From Allostellaceae bacterium (GTDB taxonomy: Bacteria > Pseudomonadota > Alphaproteobacteria > ATCC43930 > CGMCC-115725): a stretch of DNA of 37,987 nt. The DNA lies in NCBI GenBank assembly GCA_025451725.1, contig JANWJX010000032.1, positions 1 through 37,987 of the forward strand. The letters are read 5' to 3'. Positions 23,351-30,894 of the stretch are shown here, piece by piece (the first letter of the stretch is position 1; each line of letters opens with the position of its first letter). The position numbers were made by a program, and so were the translations under genes. A model generated the notes under the pieces. It was given only the letters and a program-made list of their open reading frames with translations, searched no databases and was not told the DNA's origin.

Positions 23351-24110
23351 GCTCGAGGGCGTGGCCAGCGGCTATGGCCGCACGAAGGTGCTGCACGGTG
23401 TGTCGCTGACGGTCGGCGCCGGCGAGATCGTGGCGCTGATCGGCGCCAACGGCGCCGGCAAAAGCACGCTGTTGAACACCGTCATGGGCCTCCTGCCGGC
23501 GTCGTCGGGCGACATCAGGTTCGACGGCAGGTCGATCGCGCGCCTCCCCACCCCGGCCATCGTGCGCGCGGGACTGGGCCAGGTGCCGGAGCGGCGGCAA
23601 TTGTTCGGCACGATGACCGTCGAGGAAAATCTTCGCATGGGCGCTTATGCCGTCGCCGACCGCGTCGCGGTGGCGGCGTCGCTCGAGGAGCAATTCGCCC
23701 GCTTCCCGATCCTGCGCGAGCGGCGGCGCCAGGCGGCGCAGACCCTGTCGGGCGGCGAGCAGCAGATGGTGGCGATCGCGCGCGCCATGATGGCGCGGCC
23801 GCGTCTCATGTTGCTCGACGAGCCGTCGCTCGGCCTCGCGCCGTTGATGGTGGAGCGGATCATGGCGCAGATTGTGGCGCTGCGCGTCGCCGGCAACACG
23901 ATCCTTTTGGTCGAGCAGAACGCGCGCGCCGCGCTCGGCATCGCCGATCGCGGCTATGTGCTCGAGACGGGCCGCATCGCGTTGGGCGGGCCGGCGGCGG
24001 AACTCGCCGCGAGCGAAGCGGTGCAGGACGCCTATCTCGGCGGTCAGGGCGACCGCGCCGCGCTCGAGGCGCGCATCCGCGCCAAGCGCCGTGCTATCCT
24101 CGGCCGCTGA
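23334..24110 (+). CDS. livF: Branched-chain-type ABC transporter ATP-binding protein LivF
   Basis: Cytoplasmic ATPase of 258 residues. Walker A GANGAGKST (37-45), LivF-type VPERRQLFGTMTVEENL (84-100), signature LSGGE (138-142), Walker B MLLDEPSLGLAP and the tail AYLGG that marks LivF. About 20 extra residues rich in Arg and Ala follow that tail, slightly longer than usual. It forms the ATPase pair with the LivG domain fused in the preceding protein. Overlap of 17 bases with that gene indicates coupled translation. The Rieske oxygenase gene starts 12 bases downstream. Confidence 0.9.
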   Translation: MTALLELEGVASGYGRTKVLHGVSLTVGAGEIVALIGANGAGKSTLLNTVMGLLPASSGDIRFDGRSIARLPTPAIVRAGLGQVPERRQLFGTMTVEENLRMGAYAVADRVAVAASLEEQFARFPILRERRRQAAQTLSGGEQQMVAIARAMMARPRLMLLDEPSLGLAPLMVERIMAQIVALRVAGNTILLVEQNARAALGIADRGYVLETGRIALGGPAAELAASEAVQDAYLGGQGDRAALEARIRAKRRAILGR

Positions 24111-24122
24111 GGGAGGGCGGCG

Positions 24123-25160
24123 ATGAGCGACGGGTTCATCCGCAATCAATGGTATGTCGCGGCGAACGCGGACGAGGTCGGCGACAAGCCGTTCGGTCGC
24201 GTGTTGTGCGGCGAGCCGGTGGTGTTGTACCGCAAGCGCGACGGCGCGGTAGTGGCGCTGCTCGACCGCTGCCCGCACCGCAAGCTGCCGCTGTCGCTCG
24301 GCGCGGTGAGGGGCGACGAGATTCGATGCGGTTATCACGGCGTCACGCTCAACGCCGAGGGCGTCTGCACCGCGATCCCGAGCCAGTCGGGGCCGGTTCC
24401 TAAAGGCTTCGGCGTCCGCGCTTTTCCCGTGGTCGAGCGGCATAAACTGATCTTCGTCTGGATCGGCGAGCCGGTGCGCGCCGACGAGCGCCTGATTCCC
24501 GACTGGAGCATCAACGACAAGCCGGGCTGGACGACCGTGTTCGGCTATCAGCATGTCGCCGCCAACCATCTTCTGATTCTCGACAATCTGCTCGACCTGA
24601 CGCACCTGCCTTTCGTGCACGGCGCGGTGCTGGGCGGCGACGGCTATGCCGAGAACGCGCTCGAGGTCGAAATCGAATCCGACGCGGTGCGGCTGCGCCG
24701 GCCGATGCCGGACGTGGCGCAGTCGCCGCTGATCGTCCTGACGCGCAAATTCGCGGGACAGGGCAATGTGGACCGCGCGCAAACCTCGTCGTTCAAGGCG
24801 CCCGGCTATGTCTTTATCGGCCTGTGGGTCGGGCCGCTCGGCAAGCCCGACGAATTGGCGATCCTCTACGCCGTGGTGAACTCCGTCACGCCCGAGAGCG
24901 AGCGGTCGAGCCATTATTTCTGGTCGGTGGCGCGTTCGGCGGCGCTCGACGATGCGCGCGTCTCGGCCGAGTTCCACCGCCTCACCGTCGCCGCCTTCGA
25001 TCAGGACCGAATCGTGCTCGAGGCGCAACAGCGCGCCATCGACCGCGACGCGTCCGGCGCGCCGCTGGTCAATTTCCGCGACGACCGCGCCGGCGTCGCC
25101 GCGCGGCGCATCATCGCGCGCCTCCTTGCCGAACAGGAAAAAATGCCGCGGGTCGCGTGA
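24123..25160 (+). CDS. Rieske non-heme iron oxygenase, VanA-like (aromatic O-demethylase/monooxygenase oxygenase subunit)
   Basis: Protein of 345 residues. The Rieske 2Fe-2S ligands are C50, H52, C69 and H72 (CPH-x16-CGYH). The mononuclear iron site is in DNLLDLTHLPFVHG, with H161 and H166 and a bridging Asp at 158. Length and the N-terminus (NQWYVAANADEVGDKPFGR) match the VanA, dicamba-demethylase and LigX-like group, which removes methyl groups from methoxylated aromatics, more than ring-dihydroxylating dioxygenases. GAGGGAGGG precedes the ATG. The ferredoxin/reductase partner is not in the window. Position directly behind a LivHMGF-type importer suggests it acts on the imported compound. 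Confidence 0.83.
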   Translation: MSDGFIRNQWYVAANADEVGDKPFGRVLCGEPVVLYRKRDGAVVALLDRCPHRKLPLSLGAVRGDEIRCGYHGVTLNAEGVCTAIPSQSGPVPKGFGVRAFPVVERHKLIFVWIGEPVRADERLIPDWSINDKPGWTTVFGYQHVAANHLLILDNLLDLTHLPFVHGAVLGGDGYAENALEVEIESDAVRLRRPMPDVAQSPLIVLTRKFAGQGNVDRAQTSSFKAPGYVFIGLWVGPLGKPDELAILYAVVNSVTPESERSSHYFWSVARSAALDDARVSAEFHRLTVAAFDQDRIVLEAQQRAIDRDASGAPLVNFRDDRAGVAARRIIARLLAEQEKMPRVA

Positions 25161-25807
25161 CCGATCCCGCCGCCTTCATACGCGCCAACACCGAAACCGC
25201 GTCGCCGCCGCTGGTGCCTGAGATCAGGCTGCATCTTGCGTCCGAAGTCACGCCGCTCTGGCAAATGACCGAGCGCGAGCTGGACCGGCACAATCTGCCG
25301 CCGCCTTATTGGGCCTTCGCCTGGCCGGGCGGGCAGGCGCTGGCGCGCTATCTGCTCGACCATCCCGACACGGTGCGCGGCCGGCGCGTCTGGGACATCG
25401 GCGCCGGCGGCGGGCTGGCATCCATCGCGGCGCTCAAGGCTGGCGCCGCGTCCGCCACCGCGTTCGAGATCGATCCGTTCGCGCTCGCCGCCATCGCGCT
25501 TAACGGCGCCCTCAACGGCGTGGCGCCGCTGGCCGAGGCCCGCGAGGTGCTGGCGGAGCCGTTCGCCGGTGAAGCCGATCTGATCCTGATCGGCGACATG
25601 TGCTACGAGCGGCCGCTGGCCGAACGGCTTGTCGCCTGGCTGCAAACCGCCGCCGGCCGGGCCGAAATCCTGCTCGCCGATCCCGGCCGGGCTTACTTAC
25701 CCAAAACCGGCCTTGAACTTGTCATAAGTTACGCGGTGCCAACCTCGCTCGACCTCGAGGACCGGGCGATCCGCACCACCGCGATCTATCGCCTCGCGGT
25801 GGCTTGA
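25157..25807 (+). CDS. ETF-beta lysine methyltransferase (METTL20/ETFBKMT family)
   Basis: SAM-dependent methyltransferase of 216 residues. FAWPGGQALARYLLDHP (54-70), the SAM-binding WDIGAGGGLASIA (79-91), GDMCYERPLAERL (146-158) and ILLADPGR line up with the human mitochondrial enzyme that trimethylates lysines of the electron-transfer flavoprotein beta subunit. Alphaproteobacteria carry the orthologs. It starts with GTG at 25157, overlapping the Rieske gene stop as GTGA. No etfAB genes are in this window. Its presence here may link ETF modulation to the catabolic operon or may be coincidental. Its stop codon lies inside an FNR-type palindrome that belongs to the next gene. Confidence 0.83.
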   Translation: MTDPAAFIRANTETASPPLVPEIRLHLASEVTPLWQMTERELDRHNLPPPYWAFAWPGGQALARYLLDHPDTVRGRRVWDIGAGGGLASIAALKAGAASATAFEIDPFALAAIALNGALNGVAPLAEAREVLAEPFAGEADLILIGDMCYERPLAERLVAWLQTAAGRAEILLADPGRAYLPKTGLELVISYAVPTSLDLEDRAIRTTAIYRLAVA

Positions 25808-25817
25808 CGCAGGTCAA
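25804..25817 (+). promoter_or_regulatory. FNR/FixK-type operator upstream of the hibernation factor gene
   Basis: TTGACGCAGGTCAA is a perfect TTGAC-N4-GTCAA palindrome of the CRP/FNR family (FixK, FnrL and NnrR type). Its centre at 25810.5 predicts a class II start at about 25852. A fitting -10 box, TAGCAT, lies at 25840-25845, giving a 26-base leader before the ATG at 25878. Direct sequence evidence is strong; the regulator and its oxygen dependence are inferred. Confidence 0.75.
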
Positions 25818-25877
25818 ATCGCCGGATGCGCGATCCCCGTAGCATGATGATCGACGCTGAAACTCTGGGGTGCGGTC

Positions 25878-26453
25878 ATGCAAGTCCCGTTGCAAATCAC
25901 CTTTCGCCATATGTCTCCGTCGCCCGCGGTCGAGGGTCATATCCGCGAGCGCGTCGCCCAGTTGGAAAAATTCTTTCCGGGGATCGTGGCGTGCCGCGTC
26001 TCCGTCGAATCGAGCGCGCGGCAGCATCGGCAGGGCAAGCTCTATCATCTGCGCGTGGCGCTGACGGTTCCGAACCGCGAGATTGTCGTCAAACGCGATC
26101 CCTCGGAACATCACGCCCATGAGGACATTCTGGTCGCGGTGCGCGATGCGTTCGACGCGACGCGGCGACAACTCGAAGACCATATTCGCCGGCAGCGGCT
26201 CGACACGAAATCGCACGCGACGCCGGACCACGGGAGGATCGCGAGCGTATTTCCCGATCATGCCTTCATCCGCACGCCGGCGGGGGACGAGGTGTATATG
26301 CATCGCAATTCGCTCGTCGGCGGCAAGTTCGAGGCTTTGACGGTCGGCGACGAGGTTCGCTTTTTCAGCCACGAAGCCGAGGGCGAAAAGGGTCCGCAGG
26401 CGAGCACGGTCGAGCGGATCGGAAAGCACCATCTGCCGCCGGCAAAGGAATAG
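25878..26453 (+). CDS. hpf: Ribosome hibernation promoting factor (HPF/RaiA family) with C-terminal cold-shock domain
   Basis: Cytoplasmic protein of 191 residues. Residues 1-105 form the S30AE domain that sits in the decoding centre of idle ribosomes: LQITFRHMSPSPAVEGHIRERV, then a basic strand and helix ending ATRRQLEDHIRRQ. A linker leads to residues 118-180, which follow the cold-shock domain pattern (HGRIASVF, FIRTPAGDEVYMHRNSL, FEALTVGDEVRFF, KGPQASTV). RNP2 is present as VYMH; RNP1 has lost most aromatics. This replaces the dimerisation domain of long HPFs, so it probably does not make 100S dimers in the usual way. TGGGGTG lies before the ATG. The upstream FNR-type site suggests induction at low oxygen. 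Confidence 0.85.
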   Translation: MQVPLQITFRHMSPSPAVEGHIRERVAQLEKFFPGIVACRVSVESSARQHRQGKLYHLRVALTVPNREIVVKRDPSEHHAHEDILVAVRDAFDATRRQLEDHIRRQRLDTKSHATPDHGRIASVFPDHAFIRTPAGDEVYMHRNSLVGGKFEALTVGDEVRFFSHEAEGEKGPQASTVERIGKHHLPPAKE

Positions 26454-26483
26454 GCATGCCGGTCCCGCCGGTCGATCGAGGTG

Positions 26484-27911
26484 TCAACCCTTGATGCAGA
26501 CGATCGGCTCGAGCCTGGCGACCTTTCGCGCCAGGCCGGCCCGATGCGCCGCGTCGACAACAGCGTCGGTGTCCTTGTAGGCGCCGGGCGCTTCCTCGGC
26601 GACGCCGCGGCTTGACGGGCTCTTGATCACGATGCCGCGTTCAGCGAGTTGATCGACGACCTGACGGCCGCGCCAGCGGCGCGCCGCCGCATGGCGGCTC
26701 ATGGCGCGGCCCGCGCCATGGCAGGCGGACGCGAAGGCGCGTTCCGGCTGCGGATTGCCGGCGAGGATCGCCGAACTGGTTCCCATGCTGCCGCCGATGA
26801 TCACCGGCTGGCCGACCGCCGCGAACGCCGCCGGCAGATCGGAATGGCCAACGCCGAAGGCGCGGGTCGCGCCCTTGCGGTGCACGAACAAAAGCCGCCG
26901 CTTGCCGCCGACCGCGTGCCATTCCTCCTTGCAAGTATTGTGCGAGACGTCAAACAGCAGATCGAACCGTCCGCCCGGGAAAAAATGCTCGAGCACGCGC
27001 CGCGTCAGATGGGTGACGATCTGGCGGTTGGCATAGGCACAATTGGTCGCGGCGCGCATCGCGCCAAGATAGCGTTGGCCCAACTCGGAACGCAGCGGGG
27101 CGCAGGCCAGTTCGAGATCGGGCAGGACCAAGCCGAAATCCGGCGCCGCGACCGCCATCTCGCGCAGGAATTCGGTGCCGATCTGATGGCCGAGACCGCG
27201 CGAGCCGCAATGGATGCTGACCACGACATCGCCCAGCCGGAGGCCGAACGAAGCCGCGGCGACGGCATCGTGGATCCGGGTCACTTCCTGGACTTCGAGA
27301 TAGTGATTGCCCGAGCCAAGTGTGCCCATCTCGTCATGTTGGCGCTTCTTGGCGTACGTCGAGACGGCGTCAGGCCGCGCGCCCGCAACCTTGCCACGTT
27401 CCTCGATGCGCTCAAGATCTTCGGTCCCGCCGTAGCCCTGGGCCAGTGCCCAATGGGCGCCGCCTTCGAGCATCGCATCCATCTCGGTCTCGTCGAGTGA
27501 GATTTTCCCGGTGCTGCCGACCCCGGCGGGAATGTTGCGGAACAGAGAGTCGGCAAGCGATTTCTTGACCGGCTCGATGTCGGCGCGTTTGAGGCCGGTA
27601 AGCAACGTCCGCACGCCGCAGGAAATATCGAAGCCGACGCCGCCGGCGGAAATCACGCCGCCCTCGTCGGGGTCGAACGCGGCGACGCCGCCGATCGGGA
27701 AACCATAGCCCCAGTGCGCGTCAGGCATGGCGTAGGCGGCCTCGACGATGCCGGGCAGGCCCGCGACGTTGCGCAACTGCTCCAGCACCTTGTTGTCCAT
27801 GTCGTTGATCAGTGCCGCGTCGGCGAAGATGACGCCCGGCACCCGCATCGCGCCGCTTTTCGGCACCTGCCATTCCGTGTCGCCGATCTGCTTCAACCCG
27901 TTGGTGTCCAT
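26484..27911 (-). CDS. rtcB: RNA-splicing ligase RtcB
   Basis: GTP- and Mn-dependent RNA ligase of 475 residues joining 2',3'-cyclic phosphate or 3'-phosphate ends to 5'-OH ends. Metal ligands are visible: D95 and C98 in GVGFDISCGVR, H203 in GSGNHYLEVQ, H234 in SIHCGSRGLGHQ and H324 in DVSHNTCKEE. The guanylylated histidine is H398 in CHGAGRAMSR. All residues required for catalysis are present. The ATG at 27911 lies 7 bases after the archease stop, forming a two-gene unit with its activator. No RtcA or RtcR gene is nearby, so control differs from the E. coli rtc operon; an FNR-type site lies upstream of archease. Converges with hpf, stops 30 bases apart. Confidence 0.93.
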   Translation of the reverse strand: MDTNGLKQIGDTEWQVPKSGAMRVPGVIFADAALINDMDNKVLEQLRNVAGLPGIVEAAYAMPDAHWGYGFPIGGVAAFDPDEGGVISAGGVGFDISCGVRTLLTGLKRADIEPVKKSLADSLFRNIPAGVGSTGKISLDETEMDAMLEGGAHWALAQGYGGTEDLERIEERGKVAGARPDAVSTYAKKRQHDEMGTLGSGNHYLEVQEVTRIHDAVAAASFGLRLGDVVVSIHCGSRGLGHQIGTEFLREMAVAAPDFGLVLPDLELACAPLRSELGQRYLGAMRAATNCAYANRQIVTHLTRRVLEHFFPGGRFDLLFDVSHNTCKEEWHAVGGKRRLLFVHRKGATRAFGVGHSDLPAAFAAVGQPVIIGGSMGTSSAILAGNPQPERAFASACHGAGRAMSRHAAARRWRGRQVVDQLAERGIVIKSPSSRGVAEEAPGAYKDTDAVVDAAHRAGLARKVARLEPIVCIKG

Positions 27912-27918
27912 TGGCGCC

Positions 27919-28341
27919 TCATACGTCGACGATGCATTGCGCAACCCAGCCGCCATCGTCGCGTTGCCCGACCTTCAACTCGGTCAGGGTCGCGCCCTTG
28001 GGCTCGACGGCGGGCGCATGACGATCGCGGTCGACCGGTTCGCCCCATGCTTCGGCGCGGAGCCGCCCATCGTCGATCGCAACCTCGTAACGCCCGAACA
28101 ACATGCGCCGCACCGCCATCTCGTAGATCAGCCGGTTGAGCCAATCGTTGAGCAGAAGCAGATCCGACGGCGCGCTGCATTCCAGTAGCACCTTCGTCCG
28201 CGACGCGACCCCGGCCGGGTCGGTGACGAGCGCCGTCAGCGCCAGCGCCGCTTGCGCGAACGCTTCCGCCTTGCTGTCGGCAATGCCGCGGACCCCGATA
28301 TCCGCGCCGTGGGGGAAATGCTCGTAATGGGCGCTTACCAT
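27919..28341 (-). CDS. Archease, RtcB activator
   Basis: Protein of 140 residues of the archease (SHS2-fold) family, which speeds the guanylylation and turnover of RtcB. The N-terminus YEHFPHGADIGVRGIADS carries the conserved His and metal-binding Asp, followed by the helix FAQAALALTALVTDP and LLLLNDWLNRLIYEMAVRRM. The ATG at 28341 gives the normal archease N-terminus; longer in-frame extensions add low-complexity sequence and cross the FNR-type site. It is the first gene of the unit with rtcB. Distance from the centre of the upstream FNR-type palindrome allows a class II promoter starting near 28358. Confidence 0.88.
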   Translation of the reverse strand: MVSAHYEHFPHGADIGVRGIADSKAEAFAQAALALTALVTDPAGVASRTKVLLECSAPSDLLLLNDWLNRLIYEMAVRRMLFGRYEVAIDDGRLRAEAWGEPVDRDRHAPAVEPKGATLTELKVGQRDDGGWVAQCIVDV

Positions 28342-28392
28342 CCTGGGCGCCTTTCGCGCATGAATCTTTCCCCGGCCGAAGCCGGAACGACG

Positions 28393-28406
28393 TTGATCTG
28401 AATCAA
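28393..28406. promoter_or_regulatory. FNR/FixK-type operator between archease-rtcB and the membrane protein gene
   Basis: TTGATCTGAATCAA matches the FNR consensus TTGAT-N4-ATCAA at every fixed position. It lies in the 99-base gap between divergent genes. Leftward, a class II start would fall near 28358, with AAGATT or GAAAGA as a weak -10. Rightward, it would fall at 28441, the start codon itself. Either or both genes could be controlled; leftward leaves a usable leader. Confidence 0.78.
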
Positions 28407-28440
28407 GGCCGCAGCCGACCGAGCCGGATATTGACTTTCC

Positions 28441-28956
28441 ATGGCTGCCAACTTCTCCACATCGAGCCACGACCGGCGTCAATTGAGCCTTCGCCTGTCG
28501 CATCGCGAAGCAAGCGCCGTTGGCCGCATCGCGGCGGCGGTGATACTTGGCTTGGTGCTGCTGATATTGTCGGCGATCATCAATATCGCCAAGGGTGCGT
28601 CCGGTTCAGAATGGGCGCCAATGTGGATTTCCAGTGCCGTCGCATGCGTGATCGTAGCCGCGGTCGCCGTCGGCGCTTCGACCTTGCGCGCCGTGTGGGG
28701 CGCGCTGTCTTTCCTGTGTTTCCTTGCCGGTGTCGTGCTGGCGGCGTCGCTTCCCTGGTATTCCCGGGCGGCAGAGGCGGTGCCGCAATCATCAGCCGAC
28801 CTGGCCCAATCGCTCGGACTGTCGCCGCCGCTCGGCGCGGCGGTCGGCGGCGCCATCGTCTCCGGCGCCATGGGCATCATCGCGGTCATTGTGACCGTTG
28901 TGTTTCTGGCAGCGAGCTACTTCCTCCTATATCACCACCGCGACCGGCAGGTCTGA
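28441..28956 (+). CDS. Hypothetical membrane protein, four predicted segments
   Basis: I do not recognise a family. The 171-residue product has a polar N-terminus with Ser and Arg (LSLRLSHREASAVGR), then hydrophobic segments at about 29-49 (IAAAVILGLVLLILSAIINIA), 62-80, 85-103 and 135-163, and a short basic C-terminus (YHHRDRQV). No enzyme motif or metal site is seen. The start at 28441 lacks a clear ribosome-binding site and coincides with the position where an FNR-type promoter would begin transcription, so the message may be leaderless. Codon use and the regular hydrophobic pattern support a real gene. It ends 106 bases before typA. Confidence 0.6.
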   Translation: MAANFSTSSHDRRQLSLRLSHREASAVGRIAAAVILGLVLLILSAIINIAKGASGSEWAPMWISSAVACVIVAAVAVGASTLRAVWGALSFLCFLAGVVLAASLPWYSRAAEAVPQSSADLAQSLGLSPPLGAAVGGAIVSGAMGIIAVIVTVVFLAASYFLLYHHRDRQV

Positions 28957-28982
28957 CCGCGCGGCCGTTAGCTTTCCGGCGC

Positions 28983-29011
28983 TTGCGCAGTTGAGCGACG
29001 CCCCTTATTTT
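28983..29011 (+). promoter_or_regulatory. Weak candidate promoter for typA
   Basis: TTGCGC (28983-28988) and TATTTT (29006-29011) are 17 bases apart, about 50 bases upstream of the typA ATG. Matches to consensus are partial (3 of 6 and 4 of 6), so this is only the best candidate in the 106-base gap. Confidence 0.3.
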
Positions 29012-29062
29012 GCACCGCAGCAATCCCCATCTATCGCCGAGAATCTCCGGACCGCCGCCCTT

Positions 29063-30892
29063 ATGGACCTGCGCAACATCGCGATTATCGCCCATGTCGA
29101 CCACGGCAAGACCACGCTGGTCGATGCGCTGCTGCGCCAGAGCGGCACCTTCCGCGCCAACCAGCAGGTGATGGAGCGCGCGCTCGATTCCAACGACCTC
29201 GAGCGCGAGCGCGGCATCACCATCCTGGCCAAATGCACCTCGGTCGAGTGGCACGGCACCCGCATCAACATCGTCGACACGCCCGGCCACGCCGATTTCG
29301 GCGGCGAGGTGGAGCGCATCCTGTCGATGGTCGACGGCGTGCTGGTACTGGTCGACGCCGCCGAAGGGCCGATGCCGCAGACCAAGTTCGTTACCGCCAA
29401 GGCGCTGAAACAGGGCCTAAAGCCCATCGTGGTCATCAACAAGATCGACCGCGCCGACGCCCGCGCGCACGAAGTGCATGACGCGGTGTTCGATCTGTTC
29501 GCGGCGCTCGACGCGACGGACGAGCAGCTCGACTTCCCGACGCTCTATGCCTCGGGCCGCGCCGGCTGGGCGGTCGCGAATCTGGAAAAGGACGAGCGCA
29601 AGGATCTGACGCCGCTGTTCGAGCTGATCCTGAAACATGTGGCGCCGCCCAAGGCCGAGCTCGACAAGCCGTTCGCGCTGCTGGCGACGATTCTCGAATA
29701 CGACCCCTATCTCGGCCGCGTGCTGACGGGACGCATCGAGACCGGAATCGCGCGCATGAACATGCCAGTGAGATCCTGGAGTCCCGATGGCACGCCGATC
29801 GAGGATGCGCGCCTCACCAAGCTCTTGGCGTTCCGCGGTCTCGACCGCCGCCCGGTCGAGGAAGCGCAGGCGGGCGACATCATCGCCATCGCCGGCCTCA
29901 CCACCACCACCGTCGCCGACACGATCGGCGCCGTCGACTTGGCCGAGCCGCTCCACGCCATCCCGGTCGATCCGCCGACCCTCGCCATGACCTTCGCGGT
30001 CAACGATTCGCCGCTCGCCGGGCGCGAAGGCACCAAGGTCACGTCGCGCATGATCGTCGAGCGGCTGAAGCGCGAGGCCGAAGGCAATGTCGCGATCCGC
30101 GTCACGGAATCCGCCGACAAGGATTCGGTCGAGGTCGCGGGCCGCGGCGAGTTGCAGCTCGGCGTGCTGATCGAGCAGATGCGCCGCGAAGGCTTCGAGA
30201 TGGCGATCTCGCGTCCGCGCGTCCTGTTCAGGACCGACGCCAATGGCAACCGGCTCGAGCCGATCGAGGAAGTGCAAATCGACCTCGACCAGGAATATGC
30301 CGGCGTCGTGGTCGACAAACTGTCGCAGCGCAAGGCCGAGATGCAGGACATGCGCCCCTCGGGCGGCGGCAAGATGCGCATCATTTTCCATGCGCCGACG
30401 CGCGGCCTGATCGGCTATCAGGGCGAGTTGCTCACCGACACCCGCGGCACCGCGGTGATGAGCCGCCTGTTCCACGCCTATGCGCCATGGAAAGGGCCGA
30501 TCGAGGGCCGCCGCAACGGCGTGCTGATCTCGACCGCGAACGGCGACGCCGTGGCCTATGCACTATGGAATTTGGAAGAGCGCGGGCCGATGTTCATCGT
30601 GCCCGGCGTGCCGGTCTATCAAGGCATGATTATCGGCGCGCACACGCGCGGCAACGATCTCGACGTCAACCCGATCAAGGGCAAGCAGCTCACCAACATC
30701 CGCACTACCTCGAAGGACGAGGCGGTGCGCCTGACGCCGCCGATCCAGATGAGCCTCGAACAGGCGATTGCCTATATCGACGACGACGAACTCGCGGAGG
30801 TGACGCCGAAATCGATCCGCCTCCGGAAGCGCTTCCTCGACCCCAACGACCGCAAACGCGCCTCCCGCGCCGCCGAGGCGGCGGGGGTGTGA
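29063..30892 (+). CDS. typA: Translational GTPase TypA/BipA
   Basis: Ribosome-associated GTPase of 609 residues, the usual length, involved in 50S assembly and growth under stress or cold. GTP-binding motifs: G1 AHVDHGKTT (10-18), the switch region [10 protein letters not shown]3 [14 protein letters not shown] and G4 NKIDR. The C-terminal half shows the EF-G-like domains and the BipA-specific tail with [17 protein letters not shown] and [17 protein letters not shown]. The ATG at 29063 gives [16 protein letters not shown], the normal N-terminus. A GST gene follows 2 bases after the stop and is probably co-transcribed. Confidence 0.95.
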   Translation: MDLRNIAIIAHVDHGKTTLVDALLRQSGTFRANQQVMERALDSNDLERERGITILAKCTSVEWHGTRINIVDTPGHADFGGEVERILSMVDGVLVLVDAAEGPMPQTKFVTAKALKQGLKPIVVINKIDRADARAHEVHDAVFDLFAALDATDEQLDFPTLYASGRAGWAVANLEKDERKDLTPLFELILKHVAPPKAELDKPFALLATILEYDPYLGRVLTGRIETGIARMNMPVRSWSPDGTPIEDARLTKLLAFRGLDRRPVEEAQAGDIIAIAGLTTTTVADTIGAVDLAEPLHAIPVDPPTLAMTFAVNDSPLAGREGTKVTSRMIVERLKREAEGNVAIRVTESADKDSVEVAGRGELQLGVLIEQMRREGFEMAISRPRVLFRTDANGNRLEPIEEVQIDLDQEYAGVVVDKLSQRKAEMQDMRPSGGGKMRIIFHAPTRGLIGYQGELLTDTRGTAVMSRLFHAYAPWKGPIEGRRNGVLISTANGDAVAYALWNLEERGPMFIVPGVPVYQGMIIGAHTRGNDLDVNPIKGKQLTNIRTTSKDEAVRLTPPIQMSLEQAIAYIDDDELAEVTPKSIRLRKRFLDPNDRKRASRAAEAAGV

Positions 30893-30894
30893 CG

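Noticed and set aside
23307-25028. Long minus-strand open frame (573 codons) opposite livF and the Rieske gene
   Set aside because: Same shadow signature; no recognisable domain and fully covered by two well-supported genes.
24123-25160. Ring-hydroxylating dioxygenase alpha subunit with a beta subunit
   Set aside because: At 345 residues, with a VanA-like N-terminus and no beta-subunit gene, it fits the single-subunit-type O-demethylase group.
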